Source of the DNA: Bactrocera neohumeralis
Lineage: Eukaryota; Arthropoda; Insecta; Diptera; Tephritidae
Direction: 5' to 3'
Assembly (NCBI RefSeq): GCF_024586455.1
Contig: NW_026089623.1
Coordinates: 12,794,784-12,858,783, forward strand
DNA length: 64,000 nucleotides
Shown: in pieces, positions 1 through 9,410 of the stretch
Layout of the letters: each line of letters starts with the position of its first letter
Numbering within the stretch: the stretch's first letter is position 1
Translations under genes and position numbers: made by a program
The notes under the pieces: generated by a model
Databases searched by the model: none
What the model was told of the DNA's origin: nothing
What the model saw: only the letters and a program-made list of their open reading frames with translations

Positions 1-49
1 TTCAACTTTAATAGTAGACTTTTACGCTTGAGTTGAATTGGTGTCGTTT

Positions 50-425
50 TTATAGTACAGCGAGCGCAAATGGGTTAATATAATAAATTTGAGATGAAAT
101 TAATTTGTATTCCAGGGAAGTTCTATGTCCGGATGTATGATAATTTTTTTTTAATTTTTTTTGCCACATATGCTTAATAGCAATTAATTTCTTAATTTGG
201 TTATTATAAAAAGGAGAAAATTCTATATGCTTTGTAATGCAGGAATTTTTAATCTTGGCAATGCCTAAATGTTCAACAAACTTTTCCATGTAGTTATCTA
301 TTTCAATATTAGTTAGATTAATATCTGCTGGAGGAAGTCTTTCAGCCAAATCCTGATTGAAATCATTTGCAAAAGATGTCCAATATGTTTTAACAATAAA
401 CTTCGCACAATTGAATAAAAGATCA
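50..425 (-). pseudogene. Coding remnant, possibly a LINE endonuclease-RT linker
   Basis: A minus-strand frame is open from about 425 down to 50. It carries a polar segment followed by a basic stretch (HMWQKKLKKNYHTSGHR near the end) of the kind found between the endonuclease and reverse transcriptase of many non-LTR retrotransposons. No catalytic motif is present, so the family call is weak. It lies directly downstream, on the same strand, of the unidentified gene remnant at 439-1207 and could be its continuation in another frame. Confidence 0.3.
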
Positions 426-438
426 ACATTTGGAATTT

Positions 439-1207
439 CTATATGAAGAATAAGGGGAAGGTGGACGCTAACAAATTGGTATCATCTGACCGTTTGCGAA
501 GCACTTCTTGTCTGCATTTTTCTTTTTCACTGCGAACTTTCGATTTATCCATGATGAGAGGTTTCCCATGCTTATCTTTAATTTTAAAATCTTGCAAAAG
601 AGCGGTTCCCAAATCTGTCACATACCAAGGCAAAGTTAAAACAATCGTATCTCTCTGTGTATTGTGAACTTGTGCTTCTATCCATATCTTCTTGAACCGG
701 TGGCGGTGCGTATATTGAATCATCGGGATCTTGGTATGTTGGCATTGATGACATAGACGTTGCTCCCTGCTCTTCAGTTTCCATCATAAATGCATTCATT
801 GTTAGTCTTCTCTGATTATGTTGATCGTGCATGAACTCTTTGAGGCGTTCGGGAACCCAGCCGCATGCACATAGAGCTGCCTTCAAATCGCATTTACATG
901 TTCCAATGTAAAAAATTGTTTCCAGAGATTTTACATACTCTGTAAATTGTTGGGTGTTGTTTCTTCTCTTGATTTGCTCTTGATACTTGTCAAGCAATTT
1001 ATTACATACACTTTTTTCTGTTTTAGCACGTTCGCTTAAGTAAAAATAATATCTCAAGATATCCAGATGGGTTGGTAAATTAAGATCAGTCAAATCAGTA
1101 GACACACCAAAAACAGTAACATCATGCTTGGGTATATGACTCATTGGATTTTCGATAGTTGTTGATGTAGTTGCTTCATCTTGCGGTGTAGAGGATGGTG
1201 GATTCAT
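439..1207 (-). pseudogene. Uncharacterised cysteine-motif protein, frameshifted
   Basis: Two overlapping minus-strand frames (1207-584 and 723-439) look like one gene broken by a frameshift near 660-720. The first 200 residues hold a Ser/Thr-rich start, a helical segment (DILRYYFYLSERAKTEK), and a compact C-x-C-x7-C-x-C cluster (CKCDLKAALCAC) followed by a Lys/Glu/His-rich block. The second frame continues with a Lys/Arg-rich tail. From memory the cluster resembles uncharacterised arthropod proteins whose cysteine block precedes a DQR-like motif, but I cannot name the family. The ATG at 1207 is the first in frame. Function is not inferable. Confidence 0.4.
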
Positions 1208-1209
1208 TG

Positions 1210-1436
1210 TAAACTTTTTGAGGTAATAAGAATGAAATGGTAATTGTAAAGTAAGACGCGTAGGGTTTCGGTTGTTAAATAGAACTCAGCTCTGGTTGCC
1301 CAGAGCTCCTTTATTTATAGCACTCCTTATCCTAATTTATGTATGCACCACATGCTGAGTGCATACGCACATCTTAACACTAATCTACTATACATACCGA
1401 CAGTATGTACACATATCTTAAGCATAAGTGTTTTCA
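1210..1436. other. Non-coding, short GC stem
   Basis: No gene seen. A stem can form between AGCTCTGG and CCAGAGCT near 1285-1306 (loop TTGC), followed by AT-rich sequence. On the minus strand an AATAAA-like word lies next to it. It may be the 5' flank or LTR edge of the element encoding the 439-1207 remnant, but no second LTR copy is visible. Confidence 0.25.
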
Positions 1437-1583
1437 AGGGCAAACACAATTGTCTATTGTTAGTTTAAGATCATTTGCGATCTTCAGGGCAAACATAATT
1501 GTTTCTTGTCTATTGTTAGTTTAGGATCATTTGCGATCTCAAGGGCAAACACAATTGTCTATTGTTAGTTTAAGATCATCACT
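1437..1583 (+). repeat. Three-copy tandem repeat, about 48-56 bp
   Basis: The phrase beginning AAGGGCAAACACAATTG and continuing through TTTGCGATCT is repeated three times in direct order. The middle copy carries a small insertion (TTTCTTG) and the third is cut short. The copies differ by only a few bases. Confidence 0.85.
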
Positions 1584-2034
1584 TAAATTAATTTTTTTCA
1601 TTTACATACATATGTTCTGACTAAATAAATTTCTTAAGAGAAAAAATAGATATTATTATAAATAAATAAATAAAAATAAAGGAAAAACATAGCAATTTAG
1701 CTGATTTTTTCATGTAAATCACCAAAAATGGTGATTTTTTGAAATGATTGTATGGGGAACCTCCCAGGGGAGTTCCAGGGGGTGTGCCACTGGCATGGGT
1801 GGATCGGCCGTCCAAAGTTAGTGGGGGTCGGTCATACATTTGGACTCGATTGGAGCTCTCTAAATGGGTCAAAGTGGGATTTTTCAAAATTTGCCCCTAC
1901 CCAAAGGTTCGACCCACATTGGGGGACATCAAAATTCGTTTTAGAGGTATGGTTCCTTCGGCAAAGTATCTTATTTTGATCCCCAGAATATGATTTTCAT
2001 AGAGCAATGGGCGATTTTTTTGCCTCTCCACAAA
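1584..2034. other. Unassigned non-coding stretch
   Basis: AT-rich to about 1745, then GC-richer with repeated GGTC/GACC words. Short frames on both strands lack recognisable motifs. I see nothing I can name. It may include the left end of the adjoining Tc1-like element, but no inverted copy of that element's right end was found. Confidence 0.3.
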
Positions 2035-2035
2035 T

Positions 2036-3261
2036 CGACCCGCCCTAGTATGCATAAAGATGGAGGTGTAAGGCAACGGTCCAAAAGGTAATACAACGTT
2101 TCAAAAAGGAGAAAAGATTCGAAAATAAGCACAGATCAGGACGCCCTAGGAAGCTTAATGAGAGAGATGAACGATTTATCAAGAGTACAATAGGGAAAAA
2201 TCCATTCGAAAGTGTTCCGAATATAGCAACTGTATTGGAAACATATTTAAATACATATCATTGTTTCATCGGATACAGTGCGCAGATCAATAAATAGAAA
2301 TGTATTTAAGTCATGCAAGTGACGTCAATAGAAATAAACGGCTGGATTTTGCAAAAACCTATAAACTCAAAAAATTTGACTTCTGGGATAATGTTATTTT
2401 TTCCGACGAATCAAAATACAATATTTTTGGATACGATGGGCCACTTAAAATGTGGAGAAAGGCAAACGAAGAGTTAAACCCAAAAAATACAATTAAGACG
2501 GTCAGGCATGGGGGTGGAGGTGTCATGGTAAGGGGCTGCATGTACACATCGGGTGTTGGCAACCTTGCTTTTATCGATGAAATTATGACAAAAGAAGTAT
2601 ATAGTTTTGGTGCTGCATTTGAAAATAAAGACACTAAGCTTCTTTGCTCAGCTCCAATGTTTAACTGAGTTCAACTTTATTTTTATCTGTCCAGCTTACA
2701 TACTAATTTTATGTGCGCGCAGGCACTTATACATGTTACATATAAACACATACATATATTTGCATGTATGCCAGAGGAGTTTGCTTGGTCAGCAAAAATG
2801 TGTAGACAAACTTGATTCGTTTCAAGACAGAGTTCATATATGAAGTCTATCTTGAAATGAATATTGTTTATTTATTACTTTTTTTCTATGGAGTGTATGT
2901 CAATATGTGACTATATTTGAGAGTTCTTCAAGAAAATTTATTACAAAGTGCGGAAAAAATGGGACTGTCTGGAGGATTTTATTTTCAGCAGGACAACGAT
3001 CCCAAACATACTGCACACCTAATGAAGAAGTGGTTAATACACAAGGTACCTCATTTGTTATTAACACCTCCACAGAGCCCAGATCTCAAACCCATCGAGC
3101 ATCTAAGGGATCATTTACAAAACCGCTTAAGGAAACACCATATTACTTCAAAAAATCGACTTAAAAGCTTGCTCCAAGTTGAATGGCAAAATATCAGTTC
3201 AGATTACACAAAAAAATTGATTCACTCCATGCCTGACCGATTAAAAGAAGTTATTCGATAA
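2036..3261 (+). pseudogene. Tc1-like transposase (DD34E), disrupted
   Basis: The N-terminal part has a GRPRK-type hook (RSGRPRKLNERDERF near 2130-2175) and a helix-turn-helix-like segment (VSSDTVRRS) reachable only by changing frame near 2260. The central part has the first catalytic Asp in NVIFSDESKYNIFG. After a 309-bp insertion come the second Asp in FQQDNDPKHTA and the Glu in PDLKPIEHLRD, 34 residues later, the Tc1 DD34E spacing. The reading ends at a stop near 3261. With at least one frameshift, internal stops and an insertion it cannot encode a working enzyme. All three acidic residues survive, so decay is mainly by indels. Confidence 0.85.
2603..2911. mobile_element. 309-bp insertion in Tc1 transposase, TATAT duplication
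   Basis: Removing 2603-2916 restores the Tc1 frame from TKEVY directly into LRVLQEN. The insert is flanked by TATAT at 2598-2602 and 2912-2916. It starts AGTTTTGG, ends TATGTGAC, has no ORF of note and no clear terminal inverted repeat. The AG start and AT-rich target recall solo LTRs of the gypsy/17.6 group, but that is an inference from very little. Confidence 0.6.
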
Positions 3262-3568
3262 CGAGGTTACCCCACTAGGTGTTAAAGGTATTTTTGGTCA
3301 ACTTATTATTAAGCTTTTTTTATACATTTCCTCCTTTTTTGCAGGAGTATCAACACTTTTGCTGTGCGAATTTTAGAATATCCTTGGTTTTTTTATTTTT
3401 CTTTAAATAATGAAATCCTTTTTGATCTAATTTTTTATATTTTTCACATGAGAAAAAATGCATTTATTTAATTTTAATTAATAAATGGAAATATTCAAAA
3501 AATTTTGTGATATATTTTATAAAATGTTTTCGAAGTGGTAGGGTATCAAGACTTTTGCTTTACACTGT

Positions 3569-4243
3569 ATATACTTTTTTTGTTTTGTTTTGTTATAATT
3601 CAATATATTAAGCTCTTTCGTTTTATAATCTTATTTAATTTTTTTCGCACTGTTCACAAATTTGTTTTACAAAATATCTCCCCGGTCGTACACCCGTGGA
3701 AATTATAAAAACGGAGGATAACTAAATGAGTAATTCTATGAAAAATGCTCTGGTCGGATACCAATATAAATTATTAATAATGGAGATTGGGTTGTATAAA
3801 AATCTTAGAATAGGTTGATGAAAAATGGTTTGATGAGTTGATGAAAAATAACTTGATGAGCTGCGCGCCGAAGATAAAAAATCAAAACAAAGAAAATACT
3901 GGATGAGCTGCTGCGCGCCGAAGATAAAACATCCGCCGATGTCGATTGATCGCAAGTCGTGGTCGGAAGAGAACGTCCGCTTCCAGGACAAAGTAAGCAT
4001 TAATCTTACCATGAAATTTCGACTCAAAATTACTGGATACTTTTCGATAAGTTTTTGGGTCTCATAAATATCGTGGGTACTACGATCAACATCAACCCTA
4101 CCATCGGCTATTAACAAAGCTTTTCGTTGATCTAACTAGTTGAGACCATTTGAGCTAAATGTTACAAAGTATGTTGGGAGCTAATAGCTCATTCAAAGCT
4201 TATCTCCAATAAGCTGCCCAGCCTCTCAAATTTTTTACATAAA
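3569..4243. other. Unassigned AT-rich region with a short duplication
   Basis: No gene supported. A phrase containing GCGCGCCGAAGATAAAA occurs twice, near 3854-3879 and 3902-3929, in direct order. A 131-codon minus-strand frame (3722-4117) overlaps these repeats and has no recognisable motif. Confidence 0.4.
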
Positions 4244-4791
4244 GATGGACATTTCCGATTGCTCCGTAATTAGCAAATTTTTTGGCCCATGTAGATATAG
4301 TGTTTTTGATTCTGTAATATTCAAAGAAGGAGAAGGCATAAAAGAGATAGTCGTTAGGTTAAAATCTTGTGTCGCTTCCAAAACTTCTGAACTGAAAGTA
4401 GTCTAACTCTGTAATATTTAAAGGCCTTTGTTCTTTAAACCTGTTTTTTCCGTAAGGAAACAAAAAGTCACGGGTTGTCACAGTGAATCGCCGAGCTCAG
4501 CTCCTCTCTGTCTAACGTTGCTGTTTCCACTTCTATTGATAATGTGAGTGTGGATTATCTCGCCCCCGCTGTACCGAAAGTATTCTCTGCCGCTCCATTT
4601 GCTGCTAGCTCCTCTCTCTCCACTGCCGCTGTTAATGATAAAAATTTATTTCCGTCCAACATTGCTGTTTCAGTTTCAGCTGGCGTTAATGTCAATTGCT
4701 TTCGCGATGTTGTCATATCCAAGAAATTAATTCACTTGTTTGCCTTTAACAACTCTGTCACTAAAGAAGAAATTATATCTTTCGTTGTTAA
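4244..4791 (+). pseudogene. LINE ORF1-like fragment (nested LINE, piece 1)
   Basis: Frames from an ATG at 4244 and again from 4544 give a Ser/Ala-rich stretch, then KKLIHLFAFNNSVTKEEIIS, which resembles the motif of CR1/jockey-type LINE ORF1 proteins (a KK-hydrophobic strand followed by T.E.I..YV). The frame is cut at 4791 by the TTAA-flanked piggyBac-like element. It continues beyond it as KYANVDTFNILSLYLE at 7385-7430. Stops before 4544 show decay. The family assignment is moderate; the continuity across the insertion is the stronger evidence. Confidence 0.5.
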
Positions 4792-4967
4792 CCCTTCTGC
4801 ACAAATTGAGATTGTACCCCTCATAAACAATTTGTGGGTCAATATGACCCAATACCAAAAACACGTCAGTATGGTAAAATTATAATGGCAAACTCATTTT
4901 TTTTATTATTCAAACATAAAATTAACAAATTCAAAATTGTTTTCAATAGGAGTCAGTAAAAAATACA

Positions 4968-6767
4968 TCAATTCTGACAATTTATACACATAACTGCCTT
5001 TACACTATGTTGTTTGCATATAAATTTCAAGCATTTATCGCAACGAACTGAATGCTTGTTGGAGTTTTTAGCATGTGGACAATAAAAACACCATTGTCTC
5101 TTACCCAAGAAGCATAAAGGAGAATCTTGAGGCTGCACAACCGTGGATAAACTGGGAGTGTCTGCTGCGACTGCTTCCTGGATGTTTTCCACAACTCTTT
5201 TAGCAGAAGGACCATAGGGCATTCGCTTTCGGCGTGCAATGTGCGGGGTTACCAAAGATGTGGCCAAGTCTACTAAAAATAATCGCCGCTTAAAGTTTCT
5301 AGTTCTGTTCCATTCGGGATTAAGTTCGGTCCATATAACATATGCGTTATATCCCGAAACATCGACCATATTGGAAAAGAGTGCAACTGGCCATCGTTTC
5401 GTTTGGCGTTTACATGTGTACGTTGCTACTAATTGGTCCAGCGCATCAACACCTGCTTTAGTCGCATTATAGTGATGTATTATTTCTGGTTTCTTTTTCT
5501 GATCATCCCTAGTCTCTGCCGAATGATGAAGAGTACTCATTACAACAACGAATTTGTATTTCTTTGGCTTGTAGGTCACAACAGTCACATTTTGTGTGAA
5601 AAAGAATTCCGAATAATGCTCTGGTTTTTTCCTGACGTCAATAGCTTGGAGGGGAAGAAACTTCTTGTTCTTTCTAACTGTTCCTACTACCGTTATTTTA
5701 CGTCGTAGCAATTCGACAGCCAAATTGTAGGTTGTAAAAAAGTTGTCACACGTGACGGTATAACCTCTCCCCAAATTGCGTGTGAGATTTATAACTACAT
5801 TTTCACCTAAAGAAAATATTTTTGTATTGTTTGTTTCACTTCTATTTTTCTCATGTTGATAGCTTTTACCTTGGTTCTTTTCTGGCTGAGTATTTCTGGC
5901 CCTTCCTAGATAGACATCCATATTCCATGCGTAGTTGGACTTGGAATCGCAAAGAGCCCATATTTTTATGCCATATTTGGCAGGTTTGGAAGGTATGTAC
6001 TGTCTAAAACAGCATCTTCCACGAAAAGGTACCAGCTGCTCATCGACGGTCAAATTTTCATTTGGATTATACATCAGTTTAAGATTTTTGCTCCATTTGT
6101 CCCAAATATTTCTTATTGGAGCTAGCTTATCACGTAACCGTCTGGTTTCCCTATCTTCATGGCTATCAAAACGGAGGCATCGTGAAATTTGCATAAATCG
6201 TTCAATATGCATAACAGCGTGGAATATGGGTCTTCCATTTGTTTCATCCCATAAACATCTCAAGCTTTCCCCGTTAGACTTGGAAACACCAGCCATGATC
6301 TGCAGCCCAAAGTATGCTTCCAGTTCCATTATATCAATGATCTCCCACTTACTTTCATATAACTGCACGCCCTTGAGGTTGGTCATTTCAACAATAATTT
6401 GTTTCAGATCTAGTGAAATGAATAAATCGAAAGCACCTTTTATGCTAGCAACCAAGGAACGTGCGTGTTGTGAAGGGCCTGGTTTATTTGAAAGAATGCA
6501 TTCTTGTCGCATTCTGCTGTATTGCATTTGTTGAGGATCTTTATACCAAACAATCGTACCATCTTTTGCAGGAAAACATTCATTATTTCCTTGTGTTTCT
6601 CTGCTAAGACTTTCAATACTATCAAAAGAATCTGTAGATATATCAGACTCATTCAACACATTGAAAATCTTGATCTTTATCAGACGCTTCATCAAGTGAT
6701 TCGTCATCATCATTGACAATTTCTTCAATTCTTTGACGTGATATAATCTATACAAATATGAATACAT
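4968..6767 (-). CDS. piggyBac-like transposase, near full length
   Basis: The 599-codon frame has the DDE_Tnp_1_7 layout. Catalytic aspartates are visible at about residue 242 (LTVDEQLVPFRGR), 341 (TVTCDNFFTTYN) and 441 (KAGVDALDQ). The C-terminus is a cysteine-rich RING/PHD-like domain (Cys 560, 563, 576, 579, 584, His 587, Cys 594, 597) of the type that binds piggyBac ends. There is no internal stop. The start is uncertain: the first 35 or so residues are basic and probably out of frame, while an acidic piggyBac-like N-terminus is found in another frame (see the candidate exon at 6819-6836). It cuts and pastes DNA at TTAA in the nucleus. Whether it is active is unknown. Confidence 0.93.
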   Translation of the reverse strand: MYSYLYRLYHVKELKKLSMMMTNHLMKRLIKIKIFNVLNESDISTDSFDSIESLSRETQGNNECFPAKDGTIVWYKDPQQMQYSRMRQECILSNKPGPSQHARSLVASIKGAFDLFISLDLKQIIVEMTNLKGVQLYESKWEIIDIMELEAYFGLQIMAGVSKSNGESLRCLWDETNGRPIFHAVMHIERFMQISRCLRFDSHEDRETRRLRDKLAPIRNIWDKWSKNLKLMYNPNENLTVDEQLVPFRGRCCFRQYIPSKPAKYGIKIWALCDSKSNYAWNMDVYLGRARNTQPEKNQGKSYQHEKNRSETNNTKIFSLGENVVINLTRNLGRGYTVTCDNFFTTYNLAVELLRRKITVVGTVRKNKKFLPLQAIDVRKKPEHYSEFFFTQNVTVVTYKPKKYKFVVVMSTLHHSAETRDDQKKKPEIIHHYNATKAGVDALDQLVATYTCKRQTKRWPVALFSNMVDVSGYNAYVIWTELNPEWNRTRNFKRRLFLVDLATSLVTPHIARRKRMPYGPSAKRVVENIQEAVAADTPSLSTVVQPQDSPLCFLGKRQWCFYCPHAKNSNKHSVRCDKCLKFICKQHSVKAVMCINCQN

Positions 6768-6836
6768 ACCTACATATAATGAAAGAATCGCAATATTATA
6801 AAAAAGTTAAATTATTACCTGGTTTCTTCGCTGCAT
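6655..6836 (-). pseudogene. Candidate spliced 5' end of piggyBac transposase
   Basis: On the minus strand an ATG at 6836 opens six codons ending in CAG, followed by GTAATA (donor at 6818). An acceptor TTTGTATAG ends at 6748. The joined frame then reads an acidic segment, RIEEIVNDDDESLDEA, typical of piggyBac N-termini, and hits a stop near 6655, just as the main 599-codon frame takes over (NESDISTDSFDS). A one-base indel near 6650-6665 would explain the switch. The intron would be 71 bp. This is inferred by eye from splice-like words and amino acid character. Confidence 0.5.
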
Positions 6837-7385
6837 TTTAATTGCACAGATTTTTACATTCGCATATCACTGAGCAAAAAAATTGTCTACCCGAGCGTCT
6901 TCACAGTTGAAATAAATCACACAACTGACAACATTTTCATAAGCTTGAACGTATGTTTGCTGTATGTAACTAGTAGAATACAGTTATCCCAGAGCAAAAC
7001 AAAATTCACCAACTACATACATACATATGTACATACATAGCATCAAAAAAAATCAGAAAATAAAGTTCAATACCGTTATCACTAGGCACCGCAAAATTCA
7101 CAAATGAGCACTAGCACGCTTTTTCTGTTTAGTCACATTTGAGCATAAATTTTCTTGGTGGTCAAAATGACCCACAAATTGTATACGCGTATGAAAAGTT
7201 TTTAAAAAATTATGTAAACAAACTGGCTCGTCCTGGAAAAAAAATATGTACGTACAACTCATTATAAGACTCAGACTGAGGATATCAAAATGGTTTTATA
7301 AGCAATTAGCCATCCTAAGGCATGGTAATACGCGTTTGTTTCTTAAATTTGGGTCATTTTGACCCAATTTGTGCAGAAGGGTTAA

Positions 7386-7429
7386 GTATGCTAATGTGGA
7401 TACTTTTAATATCCTGTCCCTTTATTTGG
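7386..7429 (+). pseudogene. LINE ORF1-like fragment (nested LINE, piece 2)
   Basis: Immediately after the TTAA duplication the frame KYANVDTFNILSLYLE continues the ORF1-like protein interrupted at 4791. RTE-like sequence begins at about 7430, so this short piece lies between two insertions. Confidence 0.45.
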
Positions 7430-8994
7430 AATGTGACACTGTCCAGCTGGTTGATGTTCTCGTTAGACTGAAGCCTGACATCACCGCTGTTCAAGAAATA
7501 CGGTGGAGTGGACAAGGACTGAGGCAAGTAGGTCCTTGCGGCATTTACTACAGTGTTCCGGTGGATGAACGTCTAGCCACAATCCACATCAGAGCGAAAT
7601 TTTTAAACATATCGCTGATGGGCGGCCACGCCAAGAAGAAATATGTGGCAAAAGATGCCTTCTATGAGCGCTTAGAGAGCATCTATGACAGCTGCCCCCG
7701 CCACGATGTCAAAATCGTGCTTGGCGACTTTAACGCGAGGTTTGGCAAGGAAGGTATATTTTGCACGAAAGTCGGTAAATTCAGCTTCCACTGGGAAGCC
7801 GTGGCCCGAAATATGGTTACCTGTAGTACTAGATTCCGGCATAGAAAAATTCATCAAGCTAGCTGACTGTCTCCTGATCGAAAAGCCACCAACCAGATCG
7901 ACCATGTTGTGATAGACGGAAAGCACGTCTCTACTTTTTTCGACGTGCGTATGCTCCGAGGTCCTAACATCGACTCGGACCACTATCATTTTGCCGCCAA
8001 GATTTGCACCCTCTTCTGTGCAGCAAAAAATGCACGTCAACAAACACAAGGAAAGTTCGACTTCGGGAAGCTGCAATAGTCAAACGGTTTTCTACTCAAC
8101 TTGCTTTCTTGCTCTTTGAGAGCACTCGTCAACAACTCGGAATAAGAGGACTGTGGGACTGCATTTCAAGCTCCTTACGTACAGCTGGTTCGACGAAGAA
8201 TGCCGTGTCGCAGCGGAGAGAAAACAGACTGCCTAATTCGCAACGTTACGATCGACCACAACACGTGCGGGTTGGGATAGATACCGAGAGTGTAAGAGGG
8301 TGGCGAGACGAATTTGCAGACACAAAAAGAGGAAGAAATACGAGAGTATGAAGAGACAGAAGAGTTGATGCTCAGGGGTAATGCTCGAAAATTCTACGAG
8401 AAGATGCGGCCAATTATGGAGGTGAAAAAATAACTCCAGGAAAAGGCTAACCTGATTCCTAAATCGATGGTGATGAAGCAGACTTTCTATTGCCTGACCA
8501 TGAAGAAGTTCGAGTAGCAATTACGCGTCAGAAAAACCAAGTTGGGGGGGGGGGGAGGGTTGTCCGACGGATTGCCGGCCGAGCTATTCAAAGACGGCGG
8601 CGAAGAACTGATAAGGACCTTGGATTAGAATTTAAATGTGCTCTGCCCAATCCACCAAAAAGAAGACCCCACAATCTGCGCCTACTACCGTGGATTTAGT
8701 CTCCTAAACATCGAATGCATCGCAAAATGGGTGTGACAGTGAACGAGATTAAGACGAAATAACTCCTGCCATTAAACTAATAGTAGTCGCACTCGCGACT
8801 AGACTGTTGACAGTCATTACTTCGAAGTTGTAGATAATTTCGTCTATCTTGTAACCAGCATTAACAGCAACAACAATGTCAGCCTCGAAATCCAGCGCAG
8901 AATTACTCTTGCCAACCGGTGCTACTTTGGACTAAGAAATAAATCATCTCCCGACGAACAAGAACCAATCTATAAGTCACTCATTATTCCCGTG
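7430..8994 (+). pseudogene. RTE-type LINE copy 1, heavily deleted
   Basis: Plus-strand frames match the other two RTE copies in this window. Endonuclease pieces include QLVDVLVRLKPDITAVQEIR, IVLGDFNARFGKEG and NQIDHVVIDG; late pieces include FEVVDNFVYLVTSINSN and IYKSLIIPV. Compared with the copy at 9411-12668, part of the endonuclease and nearly all of the reverse transcriptase palm are missing, and stops and frameshifts are frequent. Both 5' and 3' ends are lost (the match stops near 8994, before the usual RTE tail). It is a dead copy inserted in, or joined to, the nested LINE. Confidence 0.85.
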
Positions 8995-9004
8995 TAAAGA
9001 ATAA

Positions 9005-9399
9005 GAAAGATTAGGTCTAAATCAAATATTAATAGCAAATTTTCCTTAACAATTGAATTTTGATGTTATCATTATTGTTGAGACCTGGCTTAATCCTTGT
9101 TACTAAGACAATGAGTACTTCGGTTTAAATTTCAATTATGTCTTCCGTAAGGATAGATATCACGAAAAAACTGGCTTTCTCAGAAGGGGTGGTGTCGTCT
9201 TAGCAGTTCATCGCAAATTCTGTCTTCATTTAATAATCATTCATAACGATGATTCTATTCTTGACCATCTATGTAGTTATATCATTGACGCTCTGTTCAC
9301 TGTAGTTTCATAAATTCCTTCTAATAATTCTAAGATAGGTATAAGATGCATGCAAACACTATTTCCTCGCTGGTATTAAATAAAGTGAAACAGAATAAT
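9005..9399 (+). pseudogene. CR1/jockey-like LINE endonuclease, first part (piece 3)
   Basis: Frames read GLRSKSN, then IIVETWLNP, then a VFRKDR-like word and RRGGVVLAVH. These are the ordered motifs of an apurinic-type LINE endonuclease (NVRGLRSK, TETWL, RKDR, GGGVLIAV). Stops interrupt the frame. It is cut at 9399 by the RTE copy 2 insertion, whose target duplication ATATGTATTCT lies at 9400-9410 and 12669-12679, and resumes at 12669. Confidence 0.7.
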
Positions 9400-9410
9400 A
9401 TATGTATTCT

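Larger units (their letters stand above)
2035..3568 (+). mobile_element. Tc1-like DNA transposon, left end not recognised
   Basis: The element contains a broken Tc1-type transposase. Its right end shows two related motifs in direct order: GTATCAACACTTTTGCTGTG near 3347 and GTATCAAGACTTTTGCTTTA near 3543. That spacing recalls the inverted-repeat/direct-repeat ends of some Tc1 relatives. The outer copy runs into ACTGTATATA around 3560-3570. No matching left inverted repeat was seen, so the element looks truncated on the left. Confidence 0.65.
4792..7381 (-). mobile_element. piggyBac-like transposon, both ends intact
   Basis: Perfect 16-bp terminal inverted repeats, CCCTTCTGCACAAATT at 4792-4807 and its complement at 7366-7381, are flanked by TTAA at 4788-4791 and 7382-7385, the piggyBac signature. 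The element is 2,590 bp and carries one long minus-strand transposase gene. Next to the ends lie palindromic words, GGGTCAATATGACCCA near 4840, TCAAAATGACCCAC near 7163 and GGGTCATTTTGACCCA near 7351, which make extended subterminal inverted repeats. It sits inside the nested LINE. Confidence 0.95.

Noticed and set aside
1437..1583. CRISPR-like array
   Set aside because: Three near-identical tandem units without distinct spacers; a plain tandem repeat in a eukaryotic genome.
3722..4117. Minus-strand 131-codon frame
   Set aside because: Overlaps a short direct duplication, lacks motifs, and composition suggests chance.
4544..4885. A 113-codon protein ending LINNLWVNMTQYQK
   Set aside because: Its last third is read from the piggyBac inverted repeat; only the part before 4791 belongs to the LINE fragment.
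5239..6534. Plus-strand frames of up to 199 codons
   Set aside because: They are antisense to the piggyBac transposase and have no motif; shadows of the real gene.
7672..8076. Minus-strand 134-codon frame
   Set aside because: Antisense shadow of the RTE endonuclease remnant; equivalent antisense frames occur in the other RTE copies.
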